From an uncultured Spirochaetales bacterium (GTDB lineage Bacteria; Spirochaetota; Spirochaetia; Sphaerochaetales; Sphaerochaetaceae), in assembly GCA_949288415.1 (NCBI GenBank), contig CASEKE010000045.1, forward strand, positions 92,368 through 156,367: 64,000 bases of DNA, read 5' to 3'. The notes below the pieces were generated by a model that did not search any database, was not told where the DNA came from, and saw nothing but the letters and a program-made list of their open reading frames with translations. A program made the translations under genes and the position numbers. Position 1 is the first letter of the stretch; each line of letters begins with the position of its first letter. Of this stretch, positions 44,902 through 52,688 are shown piece after piece.

Positions 44902-45645
44902 TCCGTCGCGGTATTGGGTAGGGGTTTTACCCGTATACTTCTTGAACAGCTTGGTGAAGTATCCAGGAGTCGGAAAACCGGTGCTCTCTGCAATTTCCTG
45001 TACGTTTAGATTGCTGGTGGAAAGCAGCTTGATCGCTTCGTTCATCCTGAGTGCGTTCAGATATCCCAGAAAGTTTATGCCTGTATTTTCCTTGAATATG
45101 GCGGAAAGGTGGTTTTCGCTTATCCTGACACTTTCGGCCACCTCCTGCAGTCCTATAGGACGTCTGAAGTTTTCCTTCATGAAGCAGATGGCTTTCTCCA
45201 CAGTATGGTTACCTTTTGCATCGGGCAGCCTTATCGCATCCTTCTCGCCTCTCAGCTCCTCTATGGTGCTCTCCTCGTCGCGTATCTTCTCGGCAAGGCG
45301 GCCCAGGGTCTCCTCGAGTTCCTCGTCGTCGACAGGTTTCTGGAGATAGTCGAAGACGCTCAGCCTGATTGCAGTCTTCATGTACTGGTAGTCCGTATGG
45401 CCCGAAAGGATGATCGCATTCGCGACGGGGGCGGATGCAAGCATCTCGAGTCCGTCCTTTCCCGGAAGCCTTATATCCGTCAGCACGATGTCCGGTTCGA
45501 GCCGTCTTATGAGATTTTCCCCTTCCTCTCCGTCCTCGGCGCATCCGACGAGTTCGATTCCTAGCTTGTCCCAGTCTATCATCTCCTGCAGCTCTTTGAG
45601 GACTATCTTCTCGTCCTCGACAAGCACCAAAGTCAGCTTCTTCAT
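44896..45645 (-). CDS. Response regulator, receiver plus AraC-type DNA-binding domain (YesN-like)
   Basis: This is a transcription factor switched by phosphorylation. The 249-residue protein has a receiver domain with VEDE near the N-terminus, acceptor Asp57 in DIVLTDIRLPG, and conserved Ser/Thr and Lys (ILSGHTDY, YLQKPVDDEE). Residues about 145-245 form two helix-turn-helix units of the AraC type (LQEVAESVRISENHLSAIFKE and VQEIAESTGFPTPGYFTKLFKKYTGKTPTQYR). It is coupled by ATGA to the histidine kinase gene. Its position facing the sugar transporter makes that operon its probable target. Confidence 0.9.
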   Translation of the reverse strand: MKKLTLVLVEDEKIVLKELQEMIDWDKLGIELVGCAEDGEEGENLIRRLEPDIVLTDIRLPGKDGLEMLASAPVANAIILSGHTDYQYMKTAIRLSVFDYLQKPVDDEELEETLGRLAEKIRDEESTIEELRGEKDAIRLPDAKGNHTVEKAICFMKENFRRPIGLQEVAESVRISENHLSAIFKENTGINFLGYLNALRMNEAIKLLSTSNLNVQEIAESTGFPTPGYFTKLFKKYTGKTPTQYRDGS

Positions 45646-47393
45646 TCCTTTGCCTCCTCTTCGAACGGTATCTCGATGACGACCAGCGTATATTCACCTG
45701 GCTTGCTTTCGATGTCGAATCGGCGGTTCGCGCCATATCGCAGTTCAAGCCTTCTATAGACGTTGTAAAGCCCTACATGGCCGTTTCTATCGGCTTCCTT
45801 GAGCGAGAAGTCGGATGTGGAGAAGCCTTTTCCGTTGTCTTTGACGGATATTCTCAGACAGTCCCCGTCCCGTCTGATGTCGATATCGAGCTGCCAGTCG
45901 TCTCCCACCTTCTCCTCCAGGCCGTGCACTATGGAATTTTCCACGATCGGCTGCAGAATGAGTCTTGGAATCATAGCGTTCTTCAGCTCGTCCGGACAAG
46001 AGATTCTGTAATGGAGCTTCTCAGGGAACCTTATCTTCTGTATCATCAGATAGCTTTCGACGATGTCAAGCGTCTCCTTGACCGTCTCTATGCTCCTATG
46101 TGTGTCTATGTTGCTTCTCAGCAGCTTTCCAAGCCTCACGCTGATGGTATAGATATCGTTTTCACCATGCAGTCTGGCCAAGGCCTTTATAGTATTGAGA
46201 GTATTGAAGAGAAAATGCGGATTCATCTGGCTTTCCAGCTGCTTCCTCTCCGCTTCCCTCAGTTTGTTCTCTTCCTCCCTTGTGAGTTCTATCAACTGGT
46301 CTATACGACGGACCATGACGTTGAAGGACGACGCGAGGAAATCGAAGTCCGATATTCCGGTCCTGCCTATCTGTGCGGAGAAATCTCCGGTTTCTATAAG
46401 TTTCATGCTATTGGTCAGAGTACCGATCCGCCGCGAGATCGAATGAGAAAACACCAGAGAAAGAAGTATCGATATCGCAATGCCTATGATGAGGCTGATC
46501 ATCAGGATGAGCGTCATGTTCTTGAGGTTCTCCGTGAACAGTTCGCCTTCGACCACGCCATGCAGGATGAAGTCGGTTCCGGCCATTCCTATCGAGTAGA
46601 CGTTGTTGTCGGCCATCAGCTCGGGAAAATCGTCGAATGTGCCGTAGCGGGAGGGATGAAGCAGCGAGAATGCGCTGAAAGTCGTGTTGTCTGTGATTAT
46701 GAGTTCCGAAAACAGCGCGTTGCTGTTCACCGTCGGGGAGATCGCATCGGTATAGATATCGATAATGACGTATCCGAGCATCCTTCCGTCTTCTCCGAGT
46801 ACCCTTCGGAGGATCGATGCGAATATCTGCTTTCCGTTCTCGTTCCTGTGGTCCTCTATCGATATGAGAGAGGAGCTGTTGCTCTTTGCCTTCTGGTTTG
46901 CGATTGAAAGAATGTTGGTCCTATCCCATTCGTTGCTGTAGGTCCTGAGGTCGTACTTTTCCGGGAACAGGTGCGTACTTATCCGGATCTGCCCATCCTC
47001 GGAGACCACGTTCGCGCTTGCAAGATATGTGTCGCCCTTCATCGTGTTGTAAAGCAGGTTGTAGGCGTCTTTTTCCATCTGTTCATCGCTTTCGCCCTCG
47101 AGAAGCTTCACTATCGTCTCGCTGGACGATATCACATACCCCTTGTGTCTGTATTCGTCGAGGATGGTCAGTATGTCGGTACTGTCCTTCTCGAGCAACG
47201 TCATTGCCTGCTGACGTATCGCATTCTCGATTGTTATGTCGCTGGATGCGAAATAGTAGGTGAGAAACAGGATGAACGGTACTATCATGACGATCAGAAA
47301 GTAGAAAAGCAGCCTCGAGAAGAGGGATGTGGTGAACTTCCTTTCTACTTGGTCGCCCGATGCCTTGGCCATGCCTTCAAGACCTGCACTCAT
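45642..47393 (-). CDS. Sensor histidine kinase (YesM-like)
   Basis: This membrane sensor phosphorylates the adjacent response regulator. The 583-residue protein has a membrane segment (about 25-50), a long extracytoplasmic region, a second membrane segment (about 290-313) and a HAMP domain. Then follow the His_kinase box QMNPHFLFNTLNTIKAL near residue 392 and a HATPase domain (ILQPIVENSIVHGLE, NGKGF, HVGLYNVYRRLEL). The extracytoplasmic part could contact a sugar-loaded binding protein. It starts with ATGA overlap after the WYL gene and ends with ATGA overlap into the response regulator gene. Confidence 0.9.
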   Translation of the reverse strand: MSAGLEGMAKASGDQVERKFTTSLFSRLLFYFLIVMIVPFILFLTYYFASSDITIENAIRQQAMTLLEKDSTDILTILDEYRHKGYVISSSETIVKLLEGESDEQMEKDAYNLLYNTMKGDTYLASANVVSEDGQIRISTHLFPEKYDLRTYSNEWDRTNILSIANQKAKSNSSSLISIEDHRNENGKQIFASILRRVLGEDGRMLGYVIIDIYTDAISPTVNSNALFSELIITDNTTFSAFSLLHPSRYGTFDDFPELMADNNVYSIGMAGTDFILHGVVEGELFTENLKNMTLILMISLIIGIAISILLSLVFSHSISRRIGTLTNSMKLIETGDFSAQIGRTGISDFDFLASSFNVMVRRIDQLIELTREEENKLREAERKQLESQMNPHFLFNTLNTIKALARLHGENDIYTISVRLGKLLRSNIDTHRSIETVKETLDIVESYLMIQKIRFPEKLHYRISCPDELKNAMIPRLILQPIVENSIVHGLEEKVGDDWQLDIDIRRDGDCLRISVKDNGKGFSTSDFSLKEADRNGHVGLYNVYRRLELRYGANRRFDIESKPGEYTLVVIEIPFEEEAKE

Positions 47394-48355
47394 TTTTTGT
47401 AGATGTCCAGTATGCTCTCGAGGTACCTTACGAGTTTTCCCTTGTATTCCTCAGGCCCGAGAACCTCCACGGATGTTCCGGACTGTACGATTCTTAGCAT
47501 GAGCTCGATCGAGTTCTCCGCGCCGAACGATGCATTGTAGGTTCCGTCTTCGTTCTTCGACAGCTCTATCTTGCCATGGATTATCGACGAGAAGCTGTTG
47601 AGAGCGCTTTTTTCCTTTATGCGAAGCGTTAGGGGAATCATGTCGATAGCATCATACTCGTCTCTTTCATCGTTCCTCTTGAACGGTTTGAGGTTGTCCG
47701 GAATTGTGTATGTCTCGTCCAGCATCACGGCTTCCTCGATGGTAGAGATGTCGAGTGTCACTATATCGGTCGTGTGCCTGAGTCTTCCTGTGACTGTTAT
47801 CGGTACTCTTCCGGCGGCCTCGTCCTTGAAGCCGATGAAATATGGCGCTATTTCGATCTCTTCGCTTTCGGGCTTGTTTGTGGTGATGCGGGCTATCCGT
47901 CCGGAGACCCAGCAGTCTATCAGCACTTCCAGAATCTTGTTGTACACGCTTCCATGCGACCGCTGTTCCTCCAGGCTTTGATCGATTTTGTCGGCAAGTT
48001 CGAGAATATTGTCGCTGATTTTCGGTGCATATGAACGCATGTTCATCGCGAGTTTTCTCAGACCGGATGCCAGATGTGGGTTCTGCACATCGAGATTATG
48101 GACCAGCATCTCGGCACTCATGTTGAAGGCGAGGGATTCGTAGATGCTCAGCGTTTCGTTCACATCCTCGTCCTTGTGCCTTATCTTGATCAGGTTGTTT
48201 TCTTCATAGATGTCTATCTTCTCCGAGACTTCCTCGACATAGCGGGAGATCGTTGAACGGTGTACTCCCAGTCTTCTTGCAATTTCGGCCCTTCTCAGAC
48301 CTTCGGGGTGGCTTCTCAGGAGCAGTTCGAGCTGTGCTACTCTTTCACCTTTCAT
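47390..48355 (-). CDS. HTH-WYL domain transcriptional regulator
   Basis: The 321-residue protein has an N-terminal winged helix (LELLLRSHPEGLRRAEIARRLGVHRSTISRYVEEV) and a WYL-type ligand-binding domain (about 150-250). A C-terminal extension follows. WYL proteins are known as ligand-responsive repressors, often of nucleic-acid or stress-related genes; its ligand here is unknown. I start at the ATG at 48355, which has GAGGAG eight bases upstream; an in-frame ATG 12 codons earlier has no SD. It is the first gene of a three-gene operon with the kinase and response regulator, an uncommon combination. Confidence 0.8.
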   Translation of the reverse strand: MKGERVAQLELLLRSHPEGLRRAEIARRLGVHRSTISRYVEEVSEKIDIYEENNLIKIRHKDEDVNETLSIYESLAFNMSAEMLVHNLDVQNPHLASGLRKLAMNMRSYAPKISDNILELADKIDQSLEEQRSHGSVYNKILEVLIDCWVSGRIARITTNKPESEEIEIAPYFIGFKDEAAGRVPITVTGRLRHTTDIVTLDISTIEEAVMLDETYTIPDNLKPFKRNDERDEYDAIDMIPLTLRIKEKSALNSFSSIIHGKIELSKNEDGTYNASFGAENSIELMLRIVQSGTSVEVLGPEEYKGKLVRYLESILDIYKK

Positions 48356-48448
48356 TTCGTTTTCTCCTCGGATATGAAGAAATTTTAACATAGAATCTCA
48401 ATGTATAAAGATAAAATGTTGCATTCTGTTTCACATTTTTGAATATTG

Positions 48449-48477
48449 TTGCCTTCTCCGTGGAAAAAAGTGATAAT
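48449..48477 (+). promoter_or_regulatory. Promoter of slyX
   Basis: TTGCCT (48449-48454), 17 bases, GATAAT (48472-48477), ending seven bases before the ATG at 48485. There is no usable SD. Confidence 0.55.
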
Positions 48478-48484
48478 CGAAGGC

Positions 48485-48685
48485 ATGAGCGAAGAAACAG
48501 AACGTCTGGAGATAAAAATAAGCTACCTTGAAAAGCAGAATGCGGAGCTTAACGAGGTCGTGATAGAGCAGGGAAGGGCAATGGCCCTTCTCGAGATGCG
48601 CATGAAGAGTCTTGAGGACAAAGTGAAGGACCTCATCGAGGAATCCGGCCAGGACAGGCCCAGCCGGCGTCCTCCCCATTATTGA
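48485..48685 (+). CDS. slyX: SlyX family coiled-coil protein
   Basis: The 66-residue acidic protein is a predicted coiled coil (ERLEIKISYLEKQNAELNEVVIEQG followed by LEMRMKSLEDKVKDLIEE) with a C-terminal PSRRPPHY tail, matching SlyX in pattern and size. The biochemical role of SlyX is unknown. I chose the ATG at 48485 because homology starts there (SEETERLEIK) and a promoter ends seven bases before it. An in-frame ATG 13 codons upstream is unsupported. Its stop overlaps the convergent thioesterase gene by seven bases. Confidence 0.85.
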   Translation: MSEETERLEIKISYLEKQNAELNEVVIEQGRAMALLEMRMKSLEDKVKDLIEESGQDRPSRRPPHY

Positions 48686-49479
48686 TCCTTTTTCCTCCAA
48701 TAGCTGAGAGCCTCGAAGACAATGGCATCCTCCTTGCCTTCCTCTTCTCTCATTATCCTGTGGATCAGTCGGGTCTTTTCATCCGATTTCTCGATGATCG
48801 CCGTTTCGACCCTGATCCTGTCGTGGCTGTATGTCTGGCTTATCCACTGAACGTCCATCATCGTGATCCGGAAGGCGTCGAGGAACTCTTCCCCTAGCGC
48901 TTCTGTGATCCAGCGGATGTAGACGACGTTGTTCACATGCTTATTCAGGTCTATGTCGTAGTAGCACGGCATAGGACGATAGACTTCCAGAAGCTCGAGC
49001 TTTTCCTCGTCGTCCCATTTCGGAAGTTTTTCAAGTGCCGGATCTCGGTAGCAGACATCTTCAGGAGGGGGCGGAAGGGTATCTCCGAGTTCCGAAGGCC
49101 TTATAGGACGTTTTCTTGCTATATCCAGTATGACCCAATGTGTCATCGCTTCGAACGATTTCCTGCCTTCGACATATCCCTGTACAACCCTAGGACATAG
49201 GAGCTTGTAGCCTTTCTGAGGCCATGTCACCATCTCCACCTCGTCGTTCCAGTGCGGAAGGAAATCGAACTCGATCCTGCTTCTGGTGATTACCCATGTC
49301 CAGCCATGGTCTTTCTGCATGTCCTCTATCGAGAGGCCGCGTGCACCTGCATGGGTACCTCCCATCTCCTGGATTGCCGAAAAGAAAAAAGGAATCGAAG
49401 CGCTGTTGAAGCGATCCGAATCCGATGCTCTTACTGCATATATGTCACGACCGATGTCGTTCTCGTCGATGCTTATCAT
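48679..49479 (-). CDS. Acyl-ACP thioesterase
   Basis: This enzyme releases free fatty acids from acyl-ACP. The 266-residue protein has two hotdog domains. The first includes GWTWVITRSRIEFDFLPHWNDEVEMVTWP and HWVILDIARKRPIRPSE. The second has YDIDLNKHVNNVVYIRWITEAL, in which the D-x-N-x-H motif marks the catalytic region of the family. Bacterial homologues are common in anaerobes; the chain-length preference is not predictable here. It is the last gene of the dnaE operon, starting with an ATGA overlap on rsmD, and ends convergent with slyX. Confidence 0.9.
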   Translation of the reverse strand: MISIDENDIGRDIYAVRASDSDRFNSASIPFFFSAIQEMGGTHAGARGLSIEDMQKDHGWTWVITRSRIEFDFLPHWNDEVEMVTWPQKGYKLLCPRVVQGYVEGRKSFEAMTHWVILDIARKRPIRPSELGDTLPPPPEDVCYRDPALEKLPKWDDEEKLELLEVYRPMPCYYDIDLNKHVNNVVYIRWITEALGEEFLDAFRITMMDVQWISQTYSHDRIRVETAIIEKSDEKTRLIHRIMREEEGKEDAIVFEALSYWRKKDQ

Positions 49480-50027
49480 GATATCTCCTCGTTCTCAGCT
49501 CTATAGAAACGTAGCATAGAGCGTCCGTATTTTCTCTCGTCCACGAATTCCAGCCCTTCGATCTTTTCCGGCCATAGGCGTCTTTCCTCTTCGGGATAGT
49601 GGATCATGAAAAGTCCTCCCGGTTTGAGAATATGGGCCTTGACGATCTTTTGTGCAAGCTCCACCTTTCCTTCCATGTTGAACGGAGGGTCTGCGTAGAT
49701 CAGAGAGTAGGAATATGTACACTGCGCCAGAAATCTGTTCACGTCCATCAGGAAAAGCTTCTTTTCCTCCTCGACGAACGATAGATTCTTTTCTATCGTC
49801 GCCTTCTTGCCCCGATCCATCTCGACAAGGTGCACGGGATTGGCACCTCTGCTTGCCGCTTCGATCGCGACGCATCCGCTGCCTGAGAAAAGATCGAGGA
49901 ACGAGCAGCCAGAGAGATCTCCCAGGATCGCAAATAGCGATTCCCTCATCCTGTCCATGGCCGGACGTATGACGCCGGGAGGGCATATGACGTTTCTTCT
50001 CAAGTATTTTCCGCCTGTGATTCGCAT
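49476..50027 (-). CDS. rsmD: 16S rRNA (guanine(966)-N(2))-methyltransferase
   Basis: This enzyme methylates G966 of 16S rRNA. The 183-residue protein begins MRITGGKYLRRNVICPPG and PAMDRMRESLFAIL, both typical of RsmD. It has the SAM-binding LDLFSGSGCVAIEAASRGA and the catalytic IYADPPFNME (DPPF) motif. Length is normal. It starts nine bases after the recG stop and overlaps the thioesterase gene by ATGA. Confidence 0.93.
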   Translation of the reverse strand: MRITGGKYLRRNVICPPGVIRPAMDRMRESLFAILGDLSGCSFLDLFSGSGCVAIEAASRGANPVHLVEMDRGKKATIEKNLSFVEEEKKLFLMDVNRFLAQCTYSYSLIYADPPFNMEGKVELAQKIVKAHILKPGGLFMIHYPEEERRLWPEKIEGLEFVDERKYGRSMLRFYRAENEEIS

Positions 50028-50036
50028 AGTTTCAGA

Positions 50037-52061
50037 TTAAAGCTTTCCTTCTTTCATGACAACCTGTCGCAGACAGGCATTCTCGCCTTTTATGAGGCCT
50101 CGGTCCTCTCGTACTATTCTTTCCGCTTCCGCCTTGGCCTGGTTTATGAGTTCGTAGTCCTCGGTGAGGGACGCATACTTGAGACTTATGAACCCGCTCT
50201 GTCTGGAGCCGACAATGTCTCCCGGTCCCCTTATCTCAAGATCTTTCTCCGCGATGAGGAACCCGTCGTTCGTTTCGTTCAGTATCTTCAGCCTTTCCTT
50301 TCCTTCTTCCGTCAAAGACGACCCGAAGACGAGGAAGCAGTGGGATGGAAGATCCGATCGTCCGACCCTTCCTCTGAGCTGGTGGAGAGCGGCCAGTCCG
50401 AACCGTTCGGCATGCTCTATGACGATTACTGTGGCATTCGGAATGTCTATCCCGACTTCAACTACGCTTGTCGACACCAGATAGTCGAGCTCATGGAGCC
50501 TGAACGACGTCAGTATTTCCATCTTCTCTTCGTCCGCGAGCTTGGAATGGATCATCCTGGAGCGATAGTTAGGGTAGCGCTTCCTGAGTTCCTCGTACAT
50601 CGTGTTGACGTCCCTCAGGTCGCTTTCCCCTTCGTCCGTTATCCTGGGGTAGACGAAATACGCCTGACGCCCGCGCTTGAATTCCACCTCGATCGCGGCG
50701 AACATCTCCTCTCTCCGCGATTCTCTGACGAGATGCGTCTTTATGGGGATTCTTCCGTTGGGCATAGTACGTATGGTAGAAATGTCCTGATCCGCGAATA
50801 CCGTCAGAGCAAGAGTCCTCGGTATCGGCGTAGCGGTCATTGCGAGTACGTTCGGCCTTTTTCCCTTTCCCGTCAGCGTGTTCATCTGCTCGACGCCGAA
50901 CCTGTGCTGCTCGTCTATTATCACATATGACAGATTCCTGAATTCCACATCGGAAGAAAACAGTGCATGGGTTCCTATCGCCAGGTCTATCTCTCCATCA
51001 CGGAGACCGTCTGTCAGCAGCTTTCTCTTTTTCCCCATGACTTCTCCCGTCAGGAAACATATCCTGATGCCGAGAGGGGCCAGGAGTTCTGCCGCTTTTT
51101 CCGCATGCTGTCTGGCAAGAAGTTCCGTAGGGGCCATGAAGGCCACCTGCCCATGGTTTTCGATCACATGCAGACTCGAGAGCCAGGCAACCAAGGTCTT
51201 GCCGCTTCCTACGTCTCCCTGAAGCAGACGGTTCATCGGGCGATGGGAATCGAGATCCCTGTCGATTTCTCCGATCACTTTCATCTGGTCGTCGGTCAGA
51301 CTGAACGGAAGCGATTCCAGCAGTTTTTGCTCGAGCCTGCAAAGCTTCCCAGGTTTCCCGTTCCCCGAAGCTCCCTTTTCCCTTACGAGCTGTAGCTCAA
51401 GCAGGAAAAGCTCGGTAAAGGCCAGACTTGTTCTCGCCCGGCTTGTCTGCTTGGGGTCCTTCGGCATATGTATCGCCCTAAATGCGGCATCCCTATGCAT
51501 CAGGCCGAGGCGTTCATGCATTTCCTGCGGGAGACAGTCTTCGATCGGAGTAAGGGAGTATATGGCGAAACGTGCCGCGCTGCGCATCATCTTCTGTGTA
51601 AGCGAGCCGCTCAGAGGGTATATCGGGAGCATAGAACCTATGCCGGCCTCCTCCTTTGTTCTCTTGAGCTCGAACGCCGAGGCATTGTAGGATCCGTAGC
51701 TCTTCTGCACAGAGGCGCTGATGTACCAGCAGTCGCCGATTCTGAGCTGCCGGTCCAGAAAGTCGCGATTGAAGCAGAGCAGGTTTAGTTCCGTCATGTC
51801 GTCATCTCTGCACGATACTTTGAGTGTTCGCCCTGCCTTTGTGGGAAAGTACGATTTTCTTTCGATGAAAATCCTGCAGTATACGTAGGGATTGTCCTCT
51901 GAGGAAGCCTTCACCCTTCTTTCGAACCGTCTGTCCTCGTAGGCTCTCGGCAGAAGAGAGAGCATGTCGGAAAGCGTCCTGACTCCGAGGTTCTCGAAGT
52001 CTTTCGCAAGCGCCTTTCCGACACGTGGCACGTTGAGGATCGAATCCGGTGGAAGCTTCAT
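50037..52061 (-). CDS. recG: ATP-dependent DNA helicase RecG
   Basis: This helicase reverses stalled forks and processes branched recombination intermediates. The 674-residue protein has an N-terminal wedge/OB domain, then helicase motifs: Walker A QGDVGSGKTLVAW, MAPTELLARQH, DEQHRFG (motif II), MTATPIPRTLALT, and the motif V-VI region STSVVEVGIDIPNATVIVIEHAERFGLAALHQLRGRVGRS. The TRG region DLEIRGPGDIVGSRQSG is intact. It lies between yggT and rsmD with nine-base gaps on both sides. Confidence 0.95.
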   Translation of the reverse strand: MKLPPDSILNVPRVGKALAKDFENLGVRTLSDMLSLLPRAYEDRRFERRVKASSEDNPYVYCRIFIERKSYFPTKAGRTLKVSCRDDDMTELNLLCFNRDFLDRQLRIGDCWYISASVQKSYGSYNASAFELKRTKEEAGIGSMLPIYPLSGSLTQKMMRSAARFAIYSLTPIEDCLPQEMHERLGLMHRDAAFRAIHMPKDPKQTSRARTSLAFTELFLLELQLVREKGASGNGKPGKLCRLEQKLLESLPFSLTDDQMKVIGEIDRDLDSHRPMNRLLQGDVGSGKTLVAWLSSLHVIENHGQVAFMAPTELLARQHAEKAAELLAPLGIRICFLTGEVMGKKRKLLTDGLRDGEIDLAIGTHALFSSDVEFRNLSYVIIDEQHRFGVEQMNTLTGKGKRPNVLAMTATPIPRTLALTVFADQDISTIRTMPNGRIPIKTHLVRESRREEMFAAIEVEFKRGRQAYFVYPRITDEGESDLRDVNTMYEELRKRYPNYRSRMIHSKLADEEKMEILTSFRLHELDYLVSTSVVEVGIDIPNATVIVIEHAERFGLAALHQLRGRVGRSDLPSHCFLVFGSSLTEEGKERLKILNETNDGFLIAEKDLEIRGPGDIVGSRQSGFISLKYASLTEDYELINQAKAEAERIVREDRGLIKGENACLRQVVMKEGKL

Positions 52062-52070
52062 CCTGCTGCT

Positions 52071-52664
52071 CTAGAAAGGAATTTTTGCGGCAAGGCGCAT
52101 CAGGAGCATGAAAAGCTCCTTAGAGGCGAAATAGAGAACTGCGAAGATGACGAGTACGACAATATTCATGGTAGTTTCCGTCAGAATCCTTTTCTTGAAG
52201 AATGTCCTCTGTATCCAGGATTTGAGGGAACCGAACGTATTGTTTCCTAGGGCACTCATCGCATATTTGAACTGCCCGGTACGCATGAACGATGCGATCA
52301 GCATGAGGACGATCAGGATCAGCGAGATAGTGAAGAAAATGCTTATTCCATAGCTCCAGAATGCGTTTATGAACAGCTGGACTATCAGAGCAAGCGTTAT
52401 CCTGCCATAGTAGCCATATATGCTGAACACGCTCTGTACGACAGTGAGCAGGCCGATGGCGATCAGCGGAGAGAAGTCCAGCATTCCGACCCTGAAATTC
52501 TTGGATCGGAACATGTTGAGAAACGGATCGACCAGAAGGGCCAGATAATAGCTGAACGATCCCGGTTGCGGATAGGGAACGATCCAGCTCATAAGAATCC
52601 TTATCCATATCACGAATGAATAGACTTCCAGAAGTCTTGCTATGAAAAGTGCAACTTGTGCCAT
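52071..52664 (-). CDS. YggT family membrane protein
   Basis: The 197-residue protein has two YggT-like halves. The first includes IWIRILMSWIVPYPQPGSF and YLALLVDPFLNMFR, the typical YggT pattern; the second half is more diverged and includes a basic loop KSWIQRTFFKKRIL. About five membrane segments are visible. YggT proteins are linked to osmotic tolerance and envelope or division roles in other bacteria, but no reaction is known. It sits between dnaE (24-base gap) and recG (nine-base gap) in the long minus-strand operon. Confidence 0.82.
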   Translation of the reverse strand: MAQVALFIARLLEVYSFVIWIRILMSWIVPYPQPGSFSYYLALLVDPFLNMFRSKNFRVGMLDFSPLIAIGLLTVVQSVFSIYGYYGRITLALIVQLFINAFWSYGISIFFTISLILIVLMLIASFMRTGQFKYAMSALGNNTFGSLKSWIQRTFFKKRILTETTMNIVVLVIFAVLYFASKELFMLLMRLAAKIPF

Positions 52665-52688
52665 TGTTCAATCTCCATTAAAGAGAAC

